From Candidatus Limivicinus faecipullorum (GTDB lineage: Bacteria; Bacillota; Clostridia; Oscillospirales; Oscillospiraceae), in contig DVHY01000043.1 in NCBI GenBank assembly GCA_018711755.1, forward strand, positions 1 to 9,439: a stretch of DNA of 9,439 nucleotides, in the 5' to 3' direction. Made by a program: the position numbers and the translations under genes. Each line of letters begins with the position of its first letter. Positions within the stretch are counted from its first letter, which is position 1. The notes below the pieces were generated by a model. That model saw only the letters and a program-made list of their open reading frames with translations, did no database searches and had not been told where the DNA came from. Positions 1 through 7,164 of the stretch are shown here, piece by piece.

Positions 1-1
1 T

Positions 2-94
2 AACTATGTCCGCTTCTTCAATTCCGATCGACCTGCTGCCGCCTTGGGTTACAAAAGCCCCGTTCAGTACAGGTCTGAACGGGGCTTCCCCTAA
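2..94 (+). CDS. IS3-family transposase (OrfB), C-terminal fragment
   Basis: Reading from base 2 gives 30 codons and a TAA at 92-94. The peptide contains FFNSDRPAAALGYKSPVQYR, which matches the end of the DDE integrase core of IS3-family OrfB transposases (typical form YNxxRPHxALGYxTPxEY). This segment follows the third catalytic acidic residue, so the catalytic DDE residues themselves lie upstream of the window. The transposase would act with OrfA to cut and join the element's terminal repeats. Only the last part of the gene is visible, so whether the element is intact cannot be judged. A 13-bp inverted repeat overlaps the final codons. Another open frame over the same bases, with an ATG at 6, has no family resemblance and is not the coding frame. 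Confidence 0.75.
   Translation, partial: NYVRFFNSDRPAAALGYKSPVQYRSERGFP
53..87 (-). terminator. 13-bp hairpin, candidate terminator of the minus-strand operon
   Basis: Bases 55-67 and 75-87 are perfect reverse complements (AAGCCCCGTTCAG and its complement) around a 7-nt loop at 68-74. Read on the minus strand, the stem is followed by a short U run (TTTTGTAA, the first two T paired in the stem), so it resembles a weak intrinsic terminator. It lies about 100 nt past the stop of the GGGtGRT gene. On the plus strand it overlaps the end of the transposase gene and lacks an immediate T run, although a five-T run lies about 12 nt further on. It may belong to the IS and shield it from incoming transcription while also ending the host operon. 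Termination itself is inferred. Confidence 0.45.
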
Positions 95-128
95 ACTGTT
101 TTTCTGTGTCTACTTTCGCTTGACAAGT

Positions 129-149
129 GCAGTCGGAAAGCTCGACTGC
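129..149. other. 7-bp hairpin spanning the IS boundary
   Basis: GCAGTCG at 129-135 is the reverse complement of CGACTGC at 143-149, with a 7-nt loop. It lies exactly where the IS right end should stop. It could be a second weak stem in the 3' region of the minus-strand operon, a palindromic target site, or a chance match. No T run follows on either strand, so it is not a convincing terminator alone. Confidence 0.35.
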
Positions 150-189
150 GGGATTCGGTTTATCCTGACTTATTTGGTGCGATACCGGC

Positions 190-1188
190 TTACTTCATAG
201 CCTCGGCGGTAGCCACGGCCACAGCCACGGTAGCGCCCACCATGGGGTTGTTGCCCATGCCCAAAAAGCCCATCATCTCCACGTGTGCGGGGACGGAGGA
301 GGAACCTGCGAACTGGGCGTCGGAGTGCATACGGCCCATGGTATCGGTCATGCCGTAGGAGGCGGGGCCGGCAGCCATGTTGTCCGGGTGGAGGGTACGG
401 CCGGTGCCGCCGCCGGAAGCCACGGAGAAGTACTTCTTGCCCTGCTCTATGCATTCCTTCTTGTAGGTGCCTGCAACGGGGTGCTGGAAACGGGTGGGGT
501 TGGTGGAGTTGCCGGTGATGGAGACGTCCACGCCCTCGGAGTGCATGATGGCCACGCCCTCACGGACGTCGTCGGCGCCGTAGCAGCGGACGTTGGCGCG
601 CTCTCCCTCGGAGTAGCGGATCTCACGGACGACCTTCAGCTCGCCGGTGAAGTAGTCGAACTGGGTCTGGACATAGGTGAAGCCGTTGATGCGGGAGATG
701 ATCTGAGCGGCGTCCTTGCCCAAGCCGTTGAGGATGACGCGCAGGGGCTCCTTGCGGGCCTTATTGGCATTCTTCACTATGCCGATGGCGCCCTCGGCGG
801 CGGCGAAGGACTCGTGGCCGGCCAGGAAGGCAAAGCACTTGGTGTCGTCGCTGAGGAGCATTGCGCCCAGGTTGCCGTGGCCCAGACCCACCTTGCGGTC
901 CTCAGCCACGGAGCCGTCCAGGCAGAAGCTCTGGAGGCCTACACCGATGAGCTTTGCAGCCTCGGCGGCGGTCTTTACGCCGGACTTGATGGCGATGGCG
1001 GCGCCCACGCAGTAGGCCCAGCAGGCGTTCTCAAAGCAGATGGGCTGGATGCCCTTGACTATCTCGTAGGGGTCGAAGCCCTTGGCCTTGCAGATCTCTC
1101 TGCACTCTTCCACAGAACCGATGCCGTACTGGGAGAGGACGCCGTTGATCTTATTGATTCTTCTGTCGTAGTTCTCAAACAGAGCCAT
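190..1188 (-). CDS. GGGtGRT family protein (function unknown, Cys-rich, iron-sulfur linked by context)
   Basis: This is a 332-residue protein of the GGGtGRT family, recognised by the name-giving motif GGGTGRT at residues 259-265 in a long Gly/Met-rich C-terminal region. The N-terminal half has several cysteines: C29, C33, then C51, C56 and C60 in a CX4CX3C arrangement, and others near 89 and 118, which could bind metal or an iron-sulfur cluster. No signal peptide or clear membrane span is visible, so it is probably cytoplasmic. The start at 1188 is chosen because AAGGAGG lies 8 nt upstream; an upstream in-frame ATG at 1248 overlaps the preceding gene and has no such site. The gap to the IscU-like gene is 17 nt, so the two are almost certainly co-transcribed and perhaps partners. 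The family assignment is firm; the biochemical role is unknown. Confidence 0.9.
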   Translation of the reverse strand: MALFENYDRRINKINGVLSQYGIGSVEECREICKAKGFDPYEIVKGIQPICFENACWAYCVGAAIAIKSGVKTAAEAAKLIGVGLQSFCLDGSVAEDRKVGLGHGNLGAMLLSDDTKCFAFLAGHESFAAAEGAIGIVKNANKARKEPLRVILNGLGKDAAQIISRINGFTYVQTQFDYFTGELKVVREIRYSEGERANVRCYGADDVREGVAIMHSEGVDVSITGNSTNPTRFQHPVAGTYKKECIEQGKKYFSVASGGGTGRTLHPDNMAAGPASYGMTDTMGRMHSDAQFAGSSSVPAHVEMMGFLGMGNNPMVGATVAVAVATAEAMK

Positions 1189-1205
1189 TATCTTGTCCTC
1201 CTTTA

Positions 1206-1898
1206 TTATTCCTGACGGGGGTCTATGTACTTGGCAGCGGCATCCCACTGACCGTAGTGACCGGTGGCCTTCTTCATTGCCTCGTTGGCATCGTCGCCCT
1301 TCTTGATGAAGTCCATCATCTTGCCCAGGCTGACGAACTCATAGCCGATGATCTCGTCGTCCTTGTTGAGGGCGATCTTGGTGACATAGCCCTCGGTGAG
1401 CTCCAGGTAGCGGGGGCCCTTTTCCTTGGTGGCGAACATAGTGCCCACCTGAGAGCGCAGGCCCTTGCCCAGGTCTTCCAGGGAAGCGCCCACGGCCAGG
1501 CCGTCTTCGGAGAAAGCGGACTGGGAGCGGCCGTAGACTATCTGGAGGAACAGCTCGCGCATGGCGGTGTTGATGGCGTCGCACACCAGGTCGGTGTTGA
1601 GAGCCTCAAGGATGGTCTTGCCGATGAGTATCTCGGAAGCCATGGCTGCGGAGTGAGTCATGCCGGAGCAGCCCAGAGTCTCCACCAGAGCCTCTTCGAT
1701 AATGCCGTTCTTGATGTTCAGGGTCAGCTTGCAGGCGCCCTGCTGGGGAGCGCACCAGCCGATGCCGTGGGTAAATCCGGAGATGTCGGAGATTTCCTTG
1801 GCCTGGACCCACTTGCCCTCCTCGGGGATGGGGGCGGGACCATGGTATGCGCCCTTGGCAACGGGGCACATATGCTTTACTTCGGTAGTGTAGATCAT
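1206..1898 (-). CDS. IscU/NifU/SufU-like iron-sulfur scaffold protein, variant with C-terminal extension
   Basis: This 230-residue protein aligns by eye with IscU/NifU-N scaffolds. APQQGAC (C56) lines up with the first ligand segment, and LGCSGMTHSAAMASEILIGK (C77) matches the GCGSAxAxSS...GKT signature. Scaffolds of this type build and pass on Fe-S clusters in the cytoplasm. Differences from classical IscU are clear. The Asp after the first ligand is replaced (ACK rather than ACGD). Where the third Cys (HCSxLAE) is expected, the protein reads SQSAFSEDGL (residues 125-134). About 85 residues follow with no IscU equivalent. Extra cysteines are C11, C49 and C106. The start at 1898 has AGAAGGG 8 nt upstream; an ATG seven codons earlier lacks a ribosome site. 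It lies 53 nt downstream of gpmI and 17 nt upstream of the GGGtGRT gene. Whether it carries a cluster is inferred. Confidence 0.82.
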   Translation of the reverse strand: MIYTTEVKHMCPVAKGAYHGPAPIPEEGKWVQAKEISDISGFTHGIGWCAPQQGACKLTLNIKNGIIEEALVETLGCSGMTHSAAMASEILIGKTILEALNTDLVCDAINTAMRELFLQIVYGRSQSAFSEDGLAVGASLEDLGKGLRSQVGTMFATKEKGPRYLELTEGYVTKIALNKDDEIIGYEFVSLGKMMDFIKKGDDANEAMKKATGHYGQWDAAAKYIDPRQE

Positions 1899-1951
1899 AG
1901 CAATTTCCCTTCTATTCAAAATATGGTAAACAGTTTCAGAGGCCCGGTCGC

Positions 1952-3469
1952 TTACTTGACGATAAGGGACTCACCGGTCATTTCTTCAGGCTGCTTCAGG
2001 CCCATGATCTCCAGGATAGTGGGGGCGATATCCGCCAGCTTGCCATCCTTCAGGCTGATGCCCGGCATGCAGACTGTGAAAGGCACCTTGTTTGTGGTAT
2101 GGGCGGTGTTGACCTTGCCGTTTTCGTCGAACATGCAGTCGGCGTTGCCGTGGTCGGCGGTGACGACAAGCACGGTGTCGGGATGCTTTGCCGTTTCCTC
2201 CATGATCCTTCCCATGCACTCGTCCACGGTCTCCACGGCCTTCACGGCGGCGTCCATGACGCCGGTGTGGCCCACCATGTCGCAGTTGGCAAAGTTGCAT
2301 ACCACCAGGTCATACTTATCGGAGGCAATGGCCTCCACGCACTTGTCGGCCACTTTCCTTGCGCTCATCTCCGGCACCAGGTCGTAGGTGGCAAACTCCT
2401 TGGGAGAGGGCACCAGGCAGCGCTCCTCGCCCTCAGTCTGCTTCTCCACGCCGCCGTTGAAGAAGAAGGTCACATGGGCGTACTTCTCCGTCTCGGCCAC
2501 CCGGAACTGCTTGAGTCCGTGGGCGCTGATGTAGTCGCCCAGGGTGTTCTCGATGACCTCGGGGGGATAGGCTATGGGCAGGGGCAGGGTCTCGTCGTAC
2601 TGGGCGGTGCAGACGTAGCTGAGAGGATACACGGTCTTCTTTCTCTGGAAGCCGTCAAAGTCAGGCAGGTTGAGAGCCCAGGTCATCTCTCTGGCCCGGT
2701 CGGGGCGGAAGTTCATGAAGATGACGCTGTCGCCCTGGTTGATGACGCCTTCGCTGCAGCACACCACAGGCTTTACGAATTCGTCGGTGACTTCCTGGGC
2801 ATAGCTTTCCTCAATGGCGTGGACGGGGTCGGCGTCGGCTATGCCTTCGCCGCAGACTATGGCGTTGTAGCCCTGCTCCACACGGTCCCAGCGTTTGTCT
2901 CTGTCCATGCCGTAGAAGCGGCCCTGGACGGTGGCGATGCGGGCGTTGCCCAGCTCATCGCACTTCTCCTTCAGCTGCTTAATGAAGCCTGCGCCGCTCT
3001 TGGGGGCCACGTCGCGGCCGTCCAGGAAGCAGTGGACATATACCTTCTCCACGCCCCGCTGCTTTGCCATATCCAGGATGCCGAAGACATGGCTCAGGTG
3101 GCTGTGGACTCCGCCGGTGGACATGAGGCCCAGGATGTGCAGGGCCTTGCCATTGGCCTTGGCGTCCTCCATGGCCTTGATATACACGGGGTTTTCAAAG
3201 AACTTGCCGTTTTCTATCTCCTGGCTCATCTTGGGCAGTATCTGGAACACAACACGGCCTGCGCCGATATTGGTATGTCCCACCTCGGAGTTGCCCATCT
3301 GGCCCTGGGGCAGACCCACGTCCAATCCGGAGGCGGAGAGCTTGCTGCTGGGGTTCTGGGAAAATAGCCTGTCCAGATTGGGCTTCTTGGCCTGGGCGAT
3401 GGCGTTGCCGGCGGTGGGGGCCGCCAGGCCGTAGCCGTCGAGAATAATAAGAACTGCTTTTTTAGTCAT
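1952..3469 (-). CDS. gpmI: 2,3-bisphosphoglycerate-independent phosphoglycerate mutase
   Basis: This 505-residue cytoplasmic enzyme interconverts 3- and 2-phosphoglycerate in glycolysis and gluconeogenesis using two metal ions (usually Mn), a member of the alkaline phosphatase superfamily. The length is normal for the family. Visible landmarks are LDGYG with metal ligand D11; the phosphoserine nucleophile in GNSEVGH (S61); STGGVHSH (H122); LDGRD at 149-153; R184 and R190; NFRPDRARE with R255 and R258; K329; and the second metal site with D397 and H401 (CDMVGHTG), D439-H440 (ADHGNAD) and H457. All key residues appear present. The start at 3469 has AAGGA about 7 nt upstream. The gene follows tpiA by 38 nt, which places it in the lower-glycolysis cluster. 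GpmI rather than cofactor-dependent GpmA is common in clostridia. Confidence 0.96.
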   Translation of the reverse strand: MTKKAVLIILDGYGLAAPTAGNAIAQAKKPNLDRLFSQNPSSKLSASGLDVGLPQGQMGNSEVGHTNIGAGRVVFQILPKMSQEIENGKFFENPVYIKAMEDAKANGKALHILGLMSTGGVHSHLSHVFGILDMAKQRGVEKVYVHCFLDGRDVAPKSGAGFIKQLKEKCDELGNARIATVQGRFYGMDRDKRWDRVEQGYNAIVCGEGIADADPVHAIEESYAQEVTDEFVKPVVCCSEGVINQGDSVIFMNFRPDRAREMTWALNLPDFDGFQRKKTVYPLSYVCTAQYDETLPLPIAYPPEVIENTLGDYISAHGLKQFRVAETEKYAHVTFFFNGGVEKQTEGEERCLVPSPKEFATYDLVPEMSARKVADKCVEAIASDKYDLVVCNFANCDMVGHTGVMDAAVKAVETVDECMGRIMEETAKHPDTVLVVTADHGNADCMFDENGKVNTAHTTNKVPFTVCMPGISLKDGKLADIAPTILEIMGLKQPEEMTGESLIVK

Positions 3470-3507
3470 AGAAGTTCCTTCTTGTTTTTAAAGTTGGGGG
3501 CTGTAAC

Positions 3508-4281
3508 TCAGCCCTGGTCGGTGGCCTTGACGATGGTGGCAAAGTCCACGGGCTTGAGGGAGGCGCCGCCGATAAGGCCGCCGTCGATATCCGGCTGGGC
3601 CAGGAGCTCCTGAGCGTTCTTGGCGTTCATGCTGCCGCCGTAGAGGATGCTGACGGCGCGGGCGGGACGGGCGCCGTAGATGCCGCGGATAACGGCGCGG
3701 ATGCCCTCGCAGACTTCCTGAGCCTGCTCTGCGGTAGCGGTCTTGCCGGTGCCGATGGCCCAGATGGGCTCGTAGGCGATGATGCAGCGGCGCAGCTGGC
3801 TGGCGTCGATGCCGCTGAGGGCGGCCTTCACCTGGTAGGCCACATACTCCATGGTAAGGTCCATCTCCCGCTGCTCCAGGCTCTCGCCCACACAGATGAT
3901 GGGCATGATGCCCTTGTCCAGCAGGGCCTTGGCCTTGGCATTGATGAGCATGTCATCCTCGCCGTGGTACTGACGGCGCTCGGAGTGGCCAACGATGCAG
4001 TACTTTGCTCCCACATCGGCCAGCTGGCTTGCGGAAACTTCGCCGGTGTAAGCGCCCTTTTCAAAGCTGCTCACATCCTCGCCGCCGGCTGCGACCTTGC
4101 AGTCCTTGCCGGCCTTGACCATGGCGGGGACCATCACGCCGGGCACGCACAGCACGGTCTCGCAGGTGCGGGCCTTGGGGAGGTTGGCTTTCAGCTCTTC
4201 CATAAAGGGCTTGATCTCGGATGCCAGCATGTTCATCTTCCAGTTGCCGGCGATAACGGTCTTGCGGTATTTTCTGTTCAT
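3508..4281 (-). CDS. tpiA: Triosephosphate isomerase
   Basis: This 257-residue TIM-barrel enzyme interconverts dihydroxyacetone phosphate and glyceraldehyde 3-phosphate in the cytoplasm. The catalytic set is intact: N13 and K15 in GNWKMN, H99 in VGHSERR, and E171 in AYEPIWAIGTGK, with flexible loop 6 just after it. The phosphate-binding GGSMNAKN and the late GGLIGGASL motifs are also present. One deviation is that the usual GAQN segment near residue 66 reads GGED, so the conserved Gln-Asn pair is Glu-Asp. The start at 4281 has GGAG about 8 nt upstream. It sits 72 nt after pgk, with a GC-rich hairpin between, and 38 nt before gpmI. Confidence 0.97.
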   Translation of the reverse strand: MNRKYRKTVIAGNWKMNMLASEIKPFMEELKANLPKARTCETVLCVPGVMVPAMVKAGKDCKVAAGGEDVSSFEKGAYTGEVSASQLADVGAKYCIVGHSERRQYHGEDDMLINAKAKALLDKGIMPIICVGESLEQREMDLTMEYVAYQVKAALSGIDASQLRRCIIAYEPIWAIGTGKTATAEQAQEVCEGIRAVIRGIYGARPARAVSILYGGSMNAKNAQELLAQPDIDGGLIGGASLKPVDFATIVKATDQG

Positions 4282-4320
4282 TTCAATTTCTCCATTAAAT
4301 CAGGCTGATAATTTATTTTG

Positions 4321-4345
4321 CCCCGCCGCCGGTGAGACGGCGGGG
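4321..4345 (-). other. GC-rich hairpin between pgk and tpiA
   Basis: CCCCGCCG (4321-4328) and CGGCGGGG (4338-4345) form a perfect 8-bp all-GC stem with a 9-nt loop, just after the pgk stop. On the minus strand the following bases are CAAAATAAATT, so the U run of an intrinsic terminator is missing. It may stabilise the 3' end of a processed pgk message, act as a partial attenuator, or set relative amounts of Pgk and TpiA. The stem is seen directly; its function is inferred. Confidence 0.5.
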
Positions 4346-4353
4346 AGATTGAC

Positions 4354-5544
<1,191 letters not shown>

Positions 5545-5562
5545 GATATTTCCTCCTAAAAA

Positions 5563-6060
5563 TTAATTATTAGCATTTTTCTCTGCCATAGAACCGCAGC
5601 GCAGCAATCCCGGGAAATCCTGCTGTCTCAGCGCCTCATATGCCAGTATAGCAACGGAGTTTGAAAGATTCAAGCTCCGGGCCTCACTTATCATGGGGAT
5701 GCGGATGCATCGGTCAAAATACTTTTCTCTCAGCCACTGGGGCAGCCCGGCGGTCTCCTTTCCGAAGAGCAGGGCCACATCCCCGCTCATGTCCGCCTCA
5801 TGGTAGGCTTTGGGGGCCTTGGTAGTGGCCAGATATATGTTATTATCACCGTTTTTTTCAAAGTACTCCTGGATGCTCTGATATTCAAAGATACTCACCA
5901 GGTGCCAGTAGTCCAGCCCGCAGCGCTTGACCATTTTGTCGGAGATATCGAAGCCCAGGGGATGTATGAGATGCAGCCTTGCGCCGGTGGCGGCGCAGGT
6001 CCTGGCGATAGCGCCGGTGTTATGAGGTATCTCCGGCTCCACCAGCACGATATCCAGCAT
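5563..6060 (-). CDS. trmL: tRNA (cytidine/uridine-34-2'-O)-methyltransferase, SPOUT family
   Basis: This 165-residue SPOUT (SpoU) methyltransferase is TrmL-like. TrmL methylates the ribose 2'-OH of the wobble base in some leucine tRNAs, with S-adenosylmethionine as donor bound in a trefoil-knot C-terminus. Motif 1 is EPEIPHNTGAIAR (N14, R20). Motif 2 is LLFGKETAGLP (97-107). Motif 3 is IPMISEARSLNLSNSVAI (121-138), the knot signature. Length and layout match TrmL rather than the longer TrmH/RlmB enzymes. The start at 6060 has AAAGGAAGG 6 nt upstream. A second ATG two codons earlier (6066) is directly against that site and less likely, and one at 6111 has none. It is the first gene of the minus-strand cluster, ahead of pgk. 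The exact tRNA substrate in this organism is inferred from homology. Confidence 0.92.
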   Translation of the reverse strand: MLDIVLVEPEIPHNTGAIARTCAATGARLHLIHPLGFDISDKMVKRCGLDYWHLVSIFEYQSIQEYFEKNGDNNIYLATTKAPKAYHEADMSGDVALLFGKETAGLPQWLREKYFDRCIRIPMISEARSLNLSNSVAILAYEALRQQDFPGLLRCGSMAEKNANN

Positions 6061-6066
6061 GGGCAT

Positions 6067-6075
6067 CCTTCCTTT
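6067..6075 (-). promoter_or_regulatory. Ribosome binding site deciding the trmL start
   Basis: The minus strand reads AAAGGAAGG here. It is 6 nt before the ATG at 6060 but touches the ATG at 6066. The spacing favours 6060, giving a protein that begins MLDIVL like TrmL elsewhere. Confidence 0.6.
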
Positions 6076-6170
6076 GCAGCAGTGAAAAAGTAATCTCTGT
6101 ATCTTTTTCATCTACATATTAGCACAAAAATCAGAAAAATCATGTACTTTTTTTCGTTTTTTTGCGATTC

Positions 6171-6199
6171 TTGCATAATAGACAAATAGGGGCTATAAT
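6171..6199 (+). promoter_or_regulatory. Sigma-A-type promoter for the radical SAM gene
   Basis: TTGCAT (6171-6176), a 17-nt spacer and a perfect TATAAT (6194-6199) form a good vegetative promoter. Transcription would start near 6206, giving a leader of about 75 nt before the ATG at 6280. Confidence 0.6.
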
Positions 6200-6211
6200 C
6201 AGTAGTGTCAA
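6183..6211 (-). promoter_or_regulatory. Weak candidate promoter for the trmL-pgk-tpiA-gpmI cluster
   Basis: The minus strand has a perfect TTGACA (6211 to 6206), then 17 nt, then TATTTG (6188 to 6183), a poor -10. A better -10 (TATTAT, 6180 to 6175) is 25 nt away, too far for the same -35. The site overlaps the plus-strand TATAAT at 6194-6199. The operon needs a promoter in 6061-6279 unless transcription enters from elsewhere, but which element serves is uncertain. Confidence 0.25.
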
Positions 6212-6222
6212 AGGGGCATTTA

Positions 6223-6251
6223 TTGTCAATTTGCATATGTTATATTATTAT
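6223..6251 (+). promoter_or_regulatory. Second candidate promoter upstream of the radical SAM gene
   Basis: TTGTCA (6223-6228), a 17-nt spacer and TATTAT (6246-6251) also fit a sigma-A promoter, with a start near 6258 and a leader of about 22 nt. The region is AT-rich, so chance matches are likelier than for the upstream site. Confidence 0.4.
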
Positions 6252-6279
6252 CAAATCAACTTTTTTAAGGAAATGAGCC

Positions 6280-7161
6280 ATGGAAAAAGCATGTAGCATA
6301 TGTCCCCGGAACTGTTCCGCCCTGCGGGGTGAAAACGGGGGCGGTTATTGTATGAGCCCCGCCCTTCCCAGGGTGGCCCGGGCGGCCCCTCACTATGGGG
6401 AGGAGCCCTGTATCGGCGGCGGCCGGGGCACTGGGGCGGTGTTCTTCACCGGCTGCAATCTCCGCTGCGTATTCTGCCAGAACCGGGAGATAAGCCGGGG
6501 CGGCCCGGGACGCACTCTCACCGTGCCTCAGCTGAAGGAACTGTTCCTGAGACTCCGGGACAGGGGCGTATCCTCTCTTGACCTGGTCACCGGGACCCAC
6601 TACACGCCCTGGATAGCCGAGGCCCTCAGCGGCCTGGAGCTGGGCATCCCGGTGGTGTGGAACAGCTCCGGCTATGAGAGCGTGGAGAGCCTCCGGCAGC
6701 TGGAGGGCCTGGTGCAGGTGTACATGCCGGACTTCAAATATTGGAAGGGGGATATCGCCCGGCGCTATTCGGCGGCGGAGGACTACCCTGCAGTGGCAAA
6801 GGCGGCCATAAAGGAGATGTACCGCCAGGTGGGGCCCTATGAGCTGGACGGCGAGGGGCTTATGAAGCGGGGAGTCCTCATCCGGCACCTGATCCTCCCC
6901 GGCCAGGACATGAACGCCATGGACGTGATGGACTTTGCCGCCGAGAAATTTCCTGCTGGCAGCGTGATGTTTTCCCTCATGAGCCAGTACACCCCCATGC
7001 CGGGCCTGGACAAGTTCCCGGAGCTGCAAAGCCCCATTGAGCCGGAGCTGAATGAGCGGCTCATAAGCTATATGCGGCGCCTGGGCCTGGAGGGCTACTG
7101 GCAGGAGACCGGCTCGGCCACGGAGGAGATGATACCGGACTTCGACCTCACCGGACTGTAA
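6280..7161 (+). CDS. PflX-like radical SAM protein (pyruvate formate-lyase activase homologue)
   Basis: This 293-residue protein has the radical SAM cluster motif CX3CX2C as GCNLRCVFCQN (C59, C63, C66), which binds the [4Fe-4S] cluster that cleaves S-adenosylmethionine. It fits the COG1313/PflX group of uncharacterised activase homologues: an N-terminal Cys set (C5, C8, C12, C24, in CSICPRNC and GYC), then the SAM barrel with VVWNSSGYES (125-134) and MPDFKYW (149-155). The N-terminal cysteines may hold a second cluster or a zinc. The start at 6280 has AAGGA about 9 nt upstream. No glycyl-radical enzyme lies in the window, so the target is unknown. The downstream gene has its own promoter, so the two need not be one operon. 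Family call is firm; function is unknown. Confidence 0.88.
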   Translation: MEKACSICPRNCSALRGENGGGYCMSPALPRVARAAPHYGEEPCIGGGRGTGAVFFTGCNLRCVFCQNREISRGGPGRTLTVPQLKELFLRLRDRGVSSLDLVTGTHYTPWIAEALSGLELGIPVVWNSSGYESVESLRQLEGLVQVYMPDFKYWKGDIARRYSAAEDYPAVAKAAIKEMYRQVGPYELDGEGLMKRGVLIRHLILPGQDMNAMDVMDFAAEKFPAGSVMFSLMSQYTPMPGLDKFPELQSPIEPELNERLISYMRRLGLEGYWQETGSATEEMIPDFDLTGL

Positions 7162-7164
7162 TTC

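Larger units (their letters stand above)
1..137 (+). mobile_element. Right end of an IS3-family insertion sequence (partial)
   Basis: The window opens inside an insertion sequence. It holds the C-terminal end of an IS3-type transposase (stop at 92-94), followed by a terminal-repeat-like stretch starting at about 107 with TGTCTACTTT and running through GACAAGTGCAGTC. Right ends of many IS3/IS150-group elements read TGTCTACTTT...TGCAGT.CA, and this matches that pattern from memory. The exact boundary is not resolvable without the left end: CA at 130-131 or a few bases further, up to about 137, are both possible. The left end and any target duplication lie outside the window. The element ends about 55 bp from the stop of the GGGtGRT gene, on the opposite strand. 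Confidence 0.65.

Noticed and set aside
6..200. 64-codon plus-strand open frame at the left edge
   Set aside because: Wrong frame; the frame starting at base 2 matches the IS3 transposase C-terminus and stops at 92-94.
283..1215. Long plus-strand open frame antisense to the GGGtGRT gene
   Set aside because: Gly/Val/Ala-rich low-information peptide lying exactly over a recognisable gene in a GC-rich region; no family resemblance.
2099..3367. 422-codon plus-strand open frame antisense to gpmI
   Set aside because: It is the reverse-strand shadow of a fully conserved enzyme gene, with a His/Val/Gly-rich composition and no motif.
6265..7029. 254-codon minus-strand open frame over the radical SAM gene
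   Set aside because: The plus strand has a clear radical SAM motif, RBS and promoter; the reverse frame shows no family features.
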